NCBI RefSeq assembly: GCF_037094685.1
Contig: NZ_CP146614.1
Coordinates: forward strand, 3,720,001-3,784,000
DNA from: Massilia sp. METH4
Lineage (GTDB): Bacteria > Pseudomonadota > Gammaproteobacteria > Burkholderiales > Burkholderiaceae_D
DNA length: 64,000 nucleotides
Reading direction: 5' to 3'
Part shown: positions 46,483 through 54,138 of the stretch, one piece after another
Numbering within the stretch: position 1 is the stretch's first letter
How the letters are laid out: every line of letters starts with the position of its first letter
The notes under the pieces: model-generated
Database searches by the model: none
Told to the model about the DNA's origin: nothing
Seen by the model: the letters and a program-made list of their open reading frames with translations, nothing else
Made by a program: the position numbers and the translations under genes

Positions 46483-46704
46483 TCAGCGAGTGGGCTTGCT
46501 GACCTGGTTGCCGATCACGCCGCCGACGGCGGCGCCGCCCACGGTGCCCAGCGCGGACCCGCCGGACAGGGCGGAACCGGCCACGGCGCCCACACCCGCG
46601 CCGATGGCGGTGTTACGGTCTTGCGCCGACATGTTCGCGCAAGCCGTCAGGCCCATTACCGACGCGACGATGGTGGCGCGCATTGCGATCTGCTTGATGT
46701 TCAT
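46483..46704 (-). CDS. Small glycine-zipper lipoprotein (OsmB-like)
   Basis: A 73-aa outer-membrane lipoprotein: signal SVMGLTACANM (lipobox LTAC) and a glycine zipper (IGAGVGAVAGSALSGGSA, GGAAVGGVIGNQVS). OsmB-like proteins respond to osmotic stress. It follows the BON gene by 56 bp and is probably cotranscribed with it. Confidence 0.88.
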   Translation of the reverse strand: MNIKQIAMRATIVASVMGLTACANMSAQDRNTAIGAGVGAVAGSALSGGSALGTVGGAAVGGVIGNQVSKPTR

Positions 46705-46760
46705 GATGCTCTCCTCATTGTTGAATGTGCCCAGCGGGGGACGGGGGAGGGCGAGGGCCC

Positions 46761-47081
46761 TTACTGGCCTTCCCTGACCTTCAGGTCGTTCCTGACGACC
46801 TTCACGCCGGTGATGCTGCGCGCCGCCGCCACCGCCTTCTCCGCTTCCTCGCGGTTGCCGGCAAAGCCCGACAGGCGCACTTCGCCGTCGTAGGCTTCCA
46901 CCATGATGTCGGCCGGGTTGAGGCCCGGCTGGTTCGCCAGGCTGGTCCGCACATTGGTGGTCAGTGTCGTGTCGCTCGTCTCGACGCCGGTCGGGGCCGA
47001 CACATCGACGGATGCGCAGGCCACCAGCATCGCCAGCACCATGCCGGACAGGACGGTCGTAGGTGAAGTCAGGTTGTTCAT
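46761..47081 (-). CDS. BON-domain lipoprotein
   Basis: A 106-aa protein with a lipoprotein-like signal (MVLAMLVACASV) and one BON domain (TLTTNVRTSLANQPGLNPADI, then VRLSGFAGNREEAEKAVAAAR and VVRNDLKV). BON domains bind phospholipid or envelope surfaces. The ATG at 47081 is preceded by GGAGCG. A strong copy of the shared promoter lies 79 bases upstream. Confidence 0.9.
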   Translation of the reverse strand: MNNLTSPTTVLSGMVLAMLVACASVDVSAPTGVETSDTTLTTNVRTSLANQPGLNPADIMVEAYDGEVRLSGFAGNREEAEKAVAAARSITGVKVVRNDLKVREGQ

Positions 47082-47132
47082 CGCTCGCTCCTCATTGGAA
47101 GGGTGCGGCACTGTCCCCGCACCGATGGAGCA

Positions 47133-47175
47133 AGCTTAGGAAAACGGTATATACCGAACTGTTCGCGAACGCACG
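47133..47175 (-). promoter_or_regulatory. Candidate class II Crp/Fnr-type promoter for the BON/OsmB-like operon
   Basis: CGTGCGTTCGCGAACA (47175-47160) on the minus strand is followed by TAAGCT (47138-47133), beginning at base 22. The gap 47082-47345 also serves the DUF4398 gene in the other direction, where no -10 at this spacing is visible. Confidence 0.68.
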
Positions 47176-47345
47176 CAGTAACGCTTTGTTACGTTATCGT
47201 GACCGGCGCGCTGCGGCGCAGAGGCGACGTTGCCGCGACGATACCGCTTATGTGCGGCACCGTACCGAGAGGATGTTGTCCGTTCGGCTATAACTTCACT
47301 ACGTTCCGAACACCAACCGGACCCATCAACCAGAGGAGAAAAAGA

Positions 47346-47723
47346 ATGAGCCCTCGTTATACCGTGTCGTTGCTGTGCGCTGCTGCCGCCTTGCTGTCGG
47401 CCTGCGCCAGCCAGAAAGCTCCGGCCACGGCCGATGTCGCCGTGTCGCGCGCCGCCGTGGAAAATGCCGCGCAGGCTGGCGCCGCCGAACTCGCTCCGGC
47501 CGAATTGCTGGCCGCCCGCGAAAAGATGCAGCAGGCAAACCGTGCGCTGGCCGACAAGGATTACAAGCTGGCACGCGAGCTGGCCCAGCAGGCCGAGGCC
47601 GATGCCAAGCTGGCCCAGAGCAAGGCCACGTCCGCCAAGGCCACCAGCGCCGCCAATGCGGTGCAGGACAATATCCGTGTCCTGCGTGAAGAACTCGATC
47701 GCGCCAACAGCGCCAACCAGTAA
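47346..47723 (+). CDS. DUF4398 lipoprotein
   Basis: A 125-aa lipoprotein (signal AAALLSACAS; lipobox LSAC) with a helical DUF4398 domain (AELAPAELLAAREKMQQANR, LAQQAEADAKLAQSKA). AGAGGAGA lies before the ATG. It is 11 bp upstream of a larger protein that carries a similar helical part fused to OmpA, so the two probably act together at the cell wall. Confidence 0.9.
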   Translation: MSPRYTVSLLCAAAALLSACASQKAPATADVAVSRAAVENAAQAGAAELAPAELLAAREKMQQANRALADKDYKLARELAQQAEADAKLAQSKATSAKATSAANAVQDNIRVLREELDRANSANQ

Positions 47724-47734
47724 GGAGAAGCGAG

Positions 47735-48625
47735 ATGAAACTGAAGCTTAGCCCCGTGGTCCTGTCGATCGCCATCGCCCTTTCCGCCTGCGGTTCGGCA
47801 CCGCTGACCACCACCACGCTGGACCAGGCCCGCAACGACTACGAGGCGGCGCAGAAGAACAGCGCCGTTTCGCAATACGCCGTGCGCGAATTCAATGAAG
47901 CGACCGCGGCCCTGAACGCCGCCAACAATGCCGCCGCCGAGCGCGAGAAGGTGGAGAAGGTCGACCAGCTGGCCTATGTGGCCAAGCAGAAGATCGCCAC
48001 CGCACAGGAGGTGGCGCGTGCCCGCAAGGCCGAAGTGGACCTGAAGCAGGCAGCCCAGGAGCGCGACCAGGTGCGCCTGCAGGCGCGCACCGCCGAAGCC
48101 GAAGCGGCCAAGCGCGCCGCCGAACAGGCGCAAACCGAAGCGGAAGCGGCGAAGGCCCGTGCCGAGGCCGCCACCGCCGCCACGCAGAACGCGCAGCAGC
48201 AGGCGCAGGCGCTGGCCGCGCAGCTGGCCGAACTGCAGGCCAAGCAAACCGAGCGCGGCACCATCATCACGCTGGGCGACGTGCTGTTCAACGTGGACCA
48301 GGCGGTGCTGACCTCGCAAGGGCAGGCCACCGTGCAGAAGCTGGCCACGATCCTGCGTGAGAACCCGGACCGCACCGTGCTGGTGGAAGGCTTCACCGAC
48401 AGCACCGGCTCCACGGCCCACAACCTCGAACTGTCGCAGCGCCGCGCCGAAGCGGTGCGCGCGGCGCTGGCGCAGGCCGGTATCGAACGTTCGCGCGTCG
48501 ACGTGCGCGGCTACGGCGAAGCCTATCCGGTGGCCGGCAACGCCACCGCGGGCGATCGCCAGCTGAACCGGCGTGTCGAGATCGTGCTGTCCGAGCCGGG
48601 CAAGCCGGTCCAGGCGCGCCGCTGA
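47735..48625 (+). CDS. DUF4398 plus OmpA-family lipoprotein
   Basis: A 296-aa lipoprotein (signal ALSACGSAP). A long helical, Ala/Glu-rich region (about 25-175, DUF4398-like) leads to a C-terminal OmpA domain (DVLFNVDQAVLTSQGQATV, VEGFTDSTGSTAHNLELS, NRRVEIVLSEP) that should bind peptidoglycan. It follows the DUF4398 gene by 11 bp. Confidence 0.92.
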   Translation: MKLKLSPVVLSIAIALSACGSAPLTTTTLDQARNDYEAAQKNSAVSQYAVREFNEATAALNAANNAAAEREKVEKVDQLAYVAKQKIATAQEVARARKAEVDLKQAAQERDQVRLQARTAEAEAAKRAAEQAQTEAEAAKARAEAATAATQNAQQQAQALAAQLAELQAKQTERGTIITLGDVLFNVDQAVLTSQGQATVQKLATILRENPDRTVLVEGFTDSTGSTAHNLELSQRRAEAVRAALAQAGIERSRVDVRGYGEAYPVAGNATAGDRQLNRRVEIVLSEPGKPVQARR

Positions 48626-48645
48626 TCATCCAAGGAAGGAAGACC

Positions 48646-49182
48646 ATGTCAGATACGACACCCACCCAGGCCAGCGGTATCGATACCGCGGCCATCCGCG
48701 CCGCGGCACAGAACCTGTCCGACGGTCCGGTCACGGCAGGCTACAAGGGCGACCGCGAAGCCGTGCTGAAGATGCTGAACGACGCGCTCGCTACCGAGCT
48801 CGTCTGCATCAACCGCTACAAGCGGCATTACTACACCGTCAGCGGCAAGAACAATTCGGCGGTCAAGGCCGAATTCCTGGAACACGCCCAGGAAGAAGAA
48901 AAGCATGCCGACTGGCTGGCCGAGCGCATCGTGCAGCTGAACGGCACGCCCGACTACAACCCGGCCACGCTGCACGAACGCAGCCATGCGGAATACGACG
49001 ACTCGCTGGAGGTGCAATCGATGGTGCGCGCCGACCTTATCGCCGAGCGCGTCGCGATCGAAGCCTACCGGCAGATGATCGAAAAGATCGGGGATACCGA
49101 CCCGGTAACCACGCAGCTGCTCGTCAGGATCATGGCCGAGGAAGAGGAGCACGCGGACGATATGCGCGATTTGCTCGAATGA
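48646..49182 (+). CDS. Ferritin-like/bacterioferritin-type protein
   Basis: A 178-aa protein with a four-helix ferritin-like fold and carboxylate ligands: NDALATELVCINRYKRH, EHAQEEEKHADWLAERI, LIAERVAIEAYRQMIE, MAEEEEHADDMRDLL. It matches bacterioferritin-like iron oxidising and storage proteins. It sits in the stress run, 20 bp after the OmpA-type gene, with AAGGAAG upstream. Confidence 0.88.
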   Translation: MSDTTPTQASGIDTAAIRAAAQNLSDGPVTAGYKGDREAVLKMLNDALATELVCINRYKRHYYTVSGKNNSAVKAEFLEHAQEEEKHADWLAERIVQLNGTPDYNPATLHERSHAEYDDSLEVQSMVRADLIAERVAIEAYRQMIEKIGDTDPVTTQLLVRIMAEEEEHADDMRDLLE

Positions 49183-49232
49183 GCATGCCGTTGTAAAGTT
49201 GATACTCAACACTGTGAAAAGGAGCTTATATC

Positions 49233-49535
49233 ATGCTGGAAAATAACATCAGTACCGTCAACAACGACGTGAAAACCCTGGTCAAAGACGCGCAAGCCCT
49301 GTTCACGGCCGCCACCGCCCTGACTGGCGAGAAGGCGGAAGAGCTGCGCGGCCGCGGCATGCGCGCATTGGACTCGGCGCTGGCACGTGCCCAGGACGCA
49401 CAGGTCAAGGCCGTGGAAACGGGCAAGCAGGTTGCCGCGACCACCGACGTGTACGTGAAGGAAAACCCGTGGCGCTCGATCGCCGTGGCAGCCGGTGTCG
49501 GCCTGCTGGTCGGCGTGATCCTGGGCCGCAAATAA
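49233..49535 (+). CDS. DUF883 family protein (YqjD/ElaB-like)
   Basis: A 100-aa protein with an amphipathic helical N terminus (NDVKTLVKDAQALFTAATAL) and a C-terminal membrane helix after the motif ENPWRSIAVAAGVGLLVGVILGRK. YqjD-type proteins bind ribosomes and the inner membrane in stationary phase. It heads a three-gene run equivalent to yqjD-yqjE-yqjK. AAGGAGC precedes the ATG. Confidence 0.92.
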   Translation: MLENNISTVNNDVKTLVKDAQALFTAATALTGEKAEELRGRGMRALDSALARAQDAQVKAVETGKQVAATTDVYVKENPWRSIAVAAGVGLLVGVILGRK

Positions 49536-49559
49536 ACGCCCTTCACACTGGGAGACGAT

Positions 49560-49949
49560 ATGGAGCAAACTGAGCACATAGAGCCGCGTGCGCCTGGGCT
49601 GATCGGCTCGGTATCCGGGCTCGTCAAGACCTCGTTGCGCCTCGTCCTGTCGCGCGTCGAACTGGCCGTGGCGGAACTGTCGGAAGTCCGCGACCATCTC
49701 GTCAAATTGGCGGTGCTGTTCGCACTGGCGGTCCTGGCGGCCTTGTTCGCGATCGGCTTCGGCACCGCCACCATCGTTGTCCTGCTGTGGGAAGCGCTGG
49801 GCCCGTGGATCTTGCTGATCCTGGCCGCCGCCTTCGCCGTGATCGCCTGGCTCATCATCGGGTCGATCAAGAAGGCGGTGCGCAATGGATCGCTGGGCCT
49901 GCCGGCCACCATGGCGGAATTGAAGGCCGACCGCGACATGCTGTTGTGA
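49560..49949 (+). CDS. YqjE-like phage-holin-family membrane protein
   Basis: A 129-aa inner-membrane protein with two helices (LAVLFALAVLAALFAIGFG and GPWILLILAAAFAVIAWLIIG) and a soluble N terminus (GLIGSVSGLVKTSLRLVLSRVELA). It matches the PF07332 holin-X type. It lies 24 bp after the DUF883 gene. Confidence 0.9.
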   Translation: MEQTEHIEPRAPGLIGSVSGLVKTSLRLVLSRVELAVAELSEVRDHLVKLAVLFALAVLAALFAIGFGTATIVVLLWEALGPWILLILAAAFAVIAWLIIGSIKKAVRNGSLGLPATMAELKADRDMLL

Positions 49950-49959
49950 AAGGAAAGCG

Positions 49960-50343
49960 ATGAGCGACAATGACCAACGCAAGGCCGCGCTCGACGCGAC
50001 GAAGGCCCGGCTGATCAAGGAAGGCGAGCTGTACCGCGTCGGCGTGCTTGCCAGCAAGCATAACGTGGCAAACGCGCTGCATCCCGATGTGCTGTTGCAT
50101 GGGGCGGTCGACCTGGCGGTCGGCACGGCGCAAACGCGCCTTGCCGGCTTGATCGGTGGTACCGCGGCCGCCGCAGGTGCCGGCGGCCTGCTGGCCAACT
50201 ACAAGACGATCATGCCGATCGCCATGTCGATTGGCTCCTTCATCTCGCGCAAGAAGCTCGTGAAGCCGGCCATCGGCGTCGGCGCCGTGCTGGCCGCGAT
50301 CGGTGCGTACATCTACAAGCGCAAGCAGAGCGGTTCGCTGTAA
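49960..50343 (+). CDS. Membrane-associated protein in the yqjK position
   Basis: A 127-aa protein with a charged N terminus (MSDNDQRKAALDATKARLIK) and hydrophobic segments (LAGLIGGTAAAAGAGGLLAN; VKPAIGVGAVLAAIGAYIYKRK). It follows the yqjE-like gene by 10 bp and takes the place of yqjK. A strong terminator follows. Confidence 0.82.
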   Translation: MSDNDQRKAALDATKARLIKEGELYRVGVLASKHNVANALHPDVLLHGAVDLAVGTAQTRLAGLIGGTAAAAGAGGLLANYKTIMPIAMSIGSFISRKKLVKPAIGVGAVLAAIGAYIYKRKQSGSL

Positions 50344-50363
50344 CGCGTACACGTATCGCCGGA

Positions 50364-50392
50364 AACGCCGCGGTCCCCGCGGCGTTTTTTTT
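50364..50392 (+). terminator. Terminator of the yqjD-like operon
   Basis: AACGCCGCGG (50364-50373) pairs with CCGCGGCGTT (50376-50385 region), followed by an eight-base T-run. Confidence 0.93.
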
Positions 50393-50573
50393 GCATCTGA
50401 GTTGTCATCCCCCGCCTCTTGCAGGCACCGCAGCGGCACCGTCGGCAATGATGAGCCGGTGTCCCTCGGTGTCTGGCACCGAGGGACACGGGCTCAGCTG
50501 CGTCGCCCGGGGCCAGTGCACTTTACGTTGGCGCGCTACAATGCCCGTCGATACTTCAACCCGGAGGTGCGGC

Positions 50574-51773
50574 TTGAGCGATGCGGATTCCCATCCATTG
50601 AACCCGAACGGCATGCGCGTCGTGCTCGTGCTGCAGGGCGGCGGGGCGCTGGGGGCCTACCAGGCGGGCGTGTACCAGGCGCTGCATGAACACGGGCTGA
50701 CGCCGGACTGGGTGGTCGGCACTTCGATCGGTGCCATCAATGCCGCGCTGCTGGCGGGCAACCGCCATGAGCACCGGCTGCAGCGGATCAGGGAGTTCTG
50801 GGACCGTGTCTCGCAACGCGATCCCTATGACCCGGCATGGATGACGGAGGCGCAGCGGCGCCAGAACATCCGCCTGTCGACATTTCAGGCAATGATGTCC
50901 GGCATCCGTGGCTTCTTCCGGCCGCGGCCGTTCAGTCCGTTCGCGTTCGGGCAGGCCGTGCCGGCCGAACAGGCCGGGTTCTACGACACGAGCGAGCTGG
51001 CGGCAACGCTCGAGGAGCTGGTCGATTTCGATGTGCTGAACAGTCCCGAAGGCATGCGGCTCACCGTGAATGCCCTGCGCGTGTCGACCGGCGGCCTGGT
51101 CAGCTTCGACAGCCTGGACGAAGGACACATCACGGCCGACCATATCCGCGCCAGCGGCGCATTGCCGCCAGGGTTTCCCGCCGTGCGCATCGACGGCGAG
51201 CTGTATTGGGATGGCGGCCTGTATTCGAACACGCCGCTGCAGACCGTGCTCGACGACACCCACCGTCACATGGACACGCTATGCTTCATGGTCGACCTGT
51301 GGAGCGCCCAGGGGCCCGAGCCCGATACGCTGGAGGAAGTGCAGACGCGGCAGAAGGACGTGACGTTCGCCTCACGGTCCCAGCGCCACCTGGAAGACTA
51401 CGTGAAGGTGCGTCGCCTGCAGCAGAAGCTCCGCGAACTGTACGCGGGGATGCCGCCGGAGCAGAGGAGCGAGCGCCACGCGCGGGAATTGGCCGAACTC
51501 GGTTGCGATACGACGTTGCACGTGGTGCGCATTCCCTATGCGGGCCACGACTGGCACATGCCGCTGAAAGACATCAATTTCTCGCGCGGCTCCGTGCAAT
51601 GGCGCTGGAGGCAGGGCTACGCCGACGCGCAGCGCGCAATCGGCGCGGCCGGCTGGCTCGCCTTCGTTTCCGAGGATACGCCGCTGGTGGTGCACGAGCT
51701 GCCACCGCTGCCGGATTCGCCCGCTACGGGCACGCCGCAGTTGCCCCTCGGTGGCAAGGCCGGGGGGCGCTGA
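50574..51773 (+). CDS. Patatin-like phospholipase with DUF3734-type C terminus
   Basis: A 399-aa lipid acyl hydrolase: the oxyanion motif LQGGGALGAYQAGV, nucleophile GTSIGAINAAL (catalytic Ser) and the DGG dyad (YWDGGLYSNTPL). The C-terminal part has VDLWSAQGPEPDTLEE and SVQWRWRQGYADA, typical of DUF3734-containing patatins. I chose TTG 50574 because GGAGG (50563-50567) stands six bases before it, and the ATG at 50541 overlaps a TACAAT -10-like box (50537-50542). Confidence 0.88.
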   Translation: MSDADSHPLNPNGMRVVLVLQGGGALGAYQAGVYQALHEHGLTPDWVVGTSIGAINAALLAGNRHEHRLQRIREFWDRVSQRDPYDPAWMTEAQRRQNIRLSTFQAMMSGIRGFFRPRPFSPFAFGQAVPAEQAGFYDTSELAATLEELVDFDVLNSPEGMRLTVNALRVSTGGLVSFDSLDEGHITADHIRASGALPPGFPAVRIDGELYWDGGLYSNTPLQTVLDDTHRHMDTLCFMVDLWSAQGPEPDTLEEVQTRQKDVTFASRSQRHLEDYVKVRRLQQKLRELYAGMPPEQRSERHARELAELGCDTTLHVVRIPYAGHDWHMPLKDINFSRGSVQWRWRQGYADAQRAIGAAGWLAFVSEDTPLVVHELPPLPDSPATGTPQLPLGGKAGGR

Positions 51774-51787
51774 CGTCTTGCAGGCGG

Positions 51788-52147
51788 CTATTCGGAAGGC
51801 CCGGCGGTGTCGTACACGCCGCCCATCCGATTCGACTGGGCGACAAGTTCCTTCACGTTCGCCATGTCTTCCTTGTAGGTCTTGCGCGCCTGCCGCACGC
51901 AGGAGTAGCGTTCGCTCGTGGGGACTTTCCTGCATTCGTTGAGCGCTTCGTTCAGTGCGGCGCCGATTTCCTTGCGCTTGGTGGCAAGCTGCGCCTGCAT
52001 CGAGTTGTCGCCCTTCATCCAGCGCGCCGGTTCGCCGCGCGCGATTTCCTTCTGCTGCTGCTGCGCGACGGCCGACGGTGTGCTTTGCGCCCACGCGGCG
52101 CCGCACAGGCCGGTGGCGAGCAAGGCTACTGCAATGATGCGTTTCAT
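51788..52147 (-). CDS. Exported hypothetical protein (119 aa)
   Basis: A small periplasmic protein: signal peptide (about 1-20, LLATGLCGAAWAQ) then a charged helical region with a Cys pair (LNECRKVPTSERYSCVRQARK). No family recognised. It lies after the DUF3309 gene on the same strand. AGGAGGC precedes the ATG. Confidence 0.78.
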   Translation of the reverse strand: MKRIIAVALLATGLCGAAWAQSTPSAVAQQQQKEIARGEPARWMKGDNSMQAQLATKRKEIGAALNEALNECRKVPTSERYSCVRQARKTYKEDMANVKELVAQSNRMGGVYDTAGPSE

Positions 52148-52192
52148 GATGCCTCCTCAATCAATGCGGGGGCGGCATGGCGCCCCGCGACC

Positions 52193-52345
52193 TTACAGCC
52201 TGCCTGTCAACAGCATGATCAGAAGGATGACGACGATCAGGCCGGCGATGCCGCTCGGCGCATAGCCCCAGTTGCGGCTGTGCGGCCAGGTCGGCAGCGC
52301 GCCGATCAGAACCAGTACCAGAATAATGAGAAGAATAGTGCCCAT
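52193..52345 (-). CDS. DUF3309 family small membrane protein
   Basis: A 50-aa protein found by direct translation: MGTILLIILVLVLIGALPTW, then PHSRNWGYAPSG and a second helix LIVVILLIMLLTGRL. This is the DUF3309 signature. Many Betaproteobacteria have it next to BON or glycine-zipper genes. Role unknown. AAGGAGC precedes the ATG. Confidence 0.92.
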   Translation of the reverse strand: MGTILLIILVLVLIGALPTWPHSRNWGYAPSGIAGLIVVILLIMLLTGRL

Positions 52346-52447
52346 GGTTGCTCCTTGTAGTGTTGGTGTATGCAGCTCCGGACCGCGCCGTGAAGCGCGG
52401 CGCTCCGGTGCCGTCCGGGGCGCGGCCGTACCGCGCGGTGCCGACCG

Positions 52448-52891
52448 TCAGTAGCGATAGACGCGGCCGTCGACCATGCGCACGCGGCTGCCCACGCGCA
52501 GGTCGTAGGCGCTGTCCTGGTTCACCGTCCGGTAATCGCCGTTATCGAGGCGCACGCTGATCTGGTACATGTCATGCGGGGCATTGCGGTTCGACTCGAT
52601 CTGGTTGCCCACCACCGCACCGCCGATCGCGCCCGCGGCCGTGGCGGCCGTGCGGCCGCTGCCGGAACCGATCTGGTTGCCCACCAGGGCGCCGACCAGG
52701 CCGCCGGCGACGGCGCCCGCACCACTGGTGGCGGGATCCACGCGCACGACCTGGATATTCTCGATCGTGCCGTACGTGGATGCATCGGCGGCGGTCGAGT
52801 AATTGGTGGCGGTCGGGTAGTTGCTTGCGCAGCCGGTGGTCAAGAGAGCAACCGCGACCATTGCTGCGCCAAGGGCTTGAGTTGTTTTCAT
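52448..52891 (-). CDS. Glycine-zipper 2TM lipoprotein
   Basis: A 147-aa outer-membrane lipoprotein (signal ALLTTGCASN), with a glycine zipper (GAVAGGLVGALVGNQIG, AGAIGGAVVGNQIE) and a C-terminal beta domain (YQISVRLDNGDYRTV, VRMVDGRVYRY). It belongs to the SlyB/17-kDa antigen type. AGGAGGA precedes the ATG and a copy of the shared promoter lies 59 bases upstream. Confidence 0.9.
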   Translation of the reverse strand: MKTTQALGAAMVAVALLTTGCASNYPTATNYSTAADASTYGTIENIQVVRVDPATSGAGAVAGGLVGALVGNQIGSGSGRTAATAAGAIGGAVVGNQIESNRNAPHDMYQISVRLDNGDYRTVNQDSAYDLRVGSRVRMVDGRVYRY

Positions 52892-52921
52892 GTTTCAGTC
52901 CTCCTGATTGGATGTGGCGCC

Positions 52922-52965
52922 AGATTAGGGCCGGCAGCCCGCGCGGGTCTGTGCGATTACGCACC
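52922..52965 (-). promoter_or_regulatory. Candidate class II Crp/Fnr-type promoter for the zipper lipoprotein
   Basis: GGTGCGTAATCGCACA (52965-52950) on the minus strand, with the near-perfect arms GTGCG/CGCAC. TAATCT (52927-52922) begins at base 23, one base off the spacing seen in the others, or CTAATC at base 22. Confidence 0.6.
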
Positions 52966-53038
52966 TTGATCTGTCGGGCTCGCCAGGCAGACCAAGGTGC
53001 GGGAACGGCGTGGCGTTTGTTGTATAAGTTGCACCGAA

Positions 53039-53081
53039 TGTACGCCAGCGAACAGAATGGACGCGGCAGGTGGCGGACACT
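53039..53081 (+). promoter_or_regulatory. Candidate class II Crp/Fnr-type promoter for the 194-aa exported protein
   Basis: TGTACGCCAGCGAACA (53039-53054) is followed by GACACT (53076-53081), beginning at base 22. It lies 60 bases before the ATG at 53114, the same distance as for three other genes with this site. Confidence 0.65.
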
Positions 53082-53113
53082 GTCGTTATGGAAACGAACA
53101 GGGAGTAAAGAGC

Positions 53114-53698
53114 ATGAGGCCGGTAAGGAAAGCGGCCGAGGCGGCTGGACCGTTCGGGAGAACGCTGCGGGTGGCGTTGGGCGCCGTGCTGCTGCTGTGT
53201 GTCACGGCAGCTGCGGCCGCCACGCCGGAAGCGAAAGCGCTGTTCGAGAACGCCAGGGCCGCGGCAGCGGCCGACTACAGGGCTGCGCGCGAACGCTGCA
53301 ACAGCCTTGCGGGCAATCCAAAGGATGTATGTATTGCCGAAGCGAAGGCCACGCGCGTGCGCGCCGAGGCCGATGCCACCGCGCAGTACCGCAATACCCT
53401 GCGCGCCTATACGAAGGCGCGGATCGATATCGCCAATGCCGACTTCGCGCTGGACCGCACGCGTTGCGGCGCGCTGGCGGGCAACGAGCGCGATGTGTGC
53501 GTCGAGCGGGCCAAGGCCAGCCGTACCGCCGCGCTGGCCGATGCGAAAGCGGACAAGAAGGTCATCGAGGCGCGCAGCGATGCGCGCGAGGATAAGCGAA
53601 TCGCCGAGTACAAGGTCGCCGCGGAAAAATGCGACGCCCTGGCCGGCACGGCCAAAGACCAGTGTGTCGCGGCTACGAAATCCCAGTTCGGCTATTGA
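53114..53698 (+). CDS. Exported protein with Cys-containing internal repeats
   Basis: A 194-aa protein with a signal peptide (VALGAVLLLCVTAAAAAT) and three related repeats of the form C..LAG..(K/R)D.C (ERCNSLAGNPKDVC, TRCGALAGNERDVC, EKCDALAGTAKDQC), each with a likely disulfide and joined by Ala/Arg/Lys-rich helices. No named family. GGGAG lies 9 bases before the ATG. Confidence 0.8.
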   Translation: MRPVRKAAEAAGPFGRTLRVALGAVLLLCVTAAAAATPEAKALFENARAAAAADYRAARERCNSLAGNPKDVCIAEAKATRVRAEADATAQYRNTLRAYTKARIDIANADFALDRTRCGALAGNERDVCVERAKASRTAALADAKADKKVIEARSDAREDKRIAEYKVAAEKCDALAGTAKDQCVAATKSQFGY

Positions 53699-53772
53699 TC
53701 GTGCATGATCGCAGCCGGCTGGCCACAAGCTCGTTCCCGGGCATTTTTACAACACGAAGAAGGAGTAATACC

Positions 53773-54087
53773 ATGAAAATCGCTCAGAAAATCGCTACCG
53801 CCGTGTTCACCGCCGCCACCGTCTTCTCCGTCGTCGGCTGCGCCGGCTCGGCCACCAAGGAAGGTACCGGCGAGTACATCGACGACGCGGTGATCACCAC
53901 CAAGGTGAAGTCCTCGATCTTCAACGAGCCGACCCTGAAGACCACCGAAATCAACGTGGAAACGTTCAAGGGCACCGTGCAGCTGTCCGGCTTCGTGGCA
54001 CAGCCGGGCGACATCACCAAGGCCGGCGAGATCGCCCGTGGCGTGAAGGGCGTGAAGTCGGTGAAGAACGATATCCGCGTCAAGTAA
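53773..54087 (+). CDS. BON-domain lipoprotein
   Basis: A 104-aa protein: lipoprotein signal (TVFSVVGCAGS) and one BON domain (YIDDAVITTKVKSSIFNEPTL, VQLSGFVAQPGDITKAGEIA, VKSVKNDIRVK). GAAGGAG precedes the ATG. It resembles the other BON protein at 46761-47081 in layout, but not closely in sequence. Confidence 0.92.
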   Translation: MKIAQKIATAVFTAATVFSVVGCAGSATKEGTGEYIDDAVITTKVKSSIFNEPTLKTTEINVETFKGTVQLSGFVAQPGDITKAGEIARGVKGVKSVKNDIRVK

Positions 54088-54138
54088 TCGGGGCGCAGCC
54101 GGTCCGTCCAGCGGGGCGGCACCGGCCGCGAAGCATGG

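Noticed and set aside
49199..49216. Fnr-like box TTGATACTCAA upstream of the DUF883 gene
   Set aside because: The half-sites are only 4 bases apart in a TTGA-N3-TCAA form and do not fit TTGAT-N4-ATCAA.
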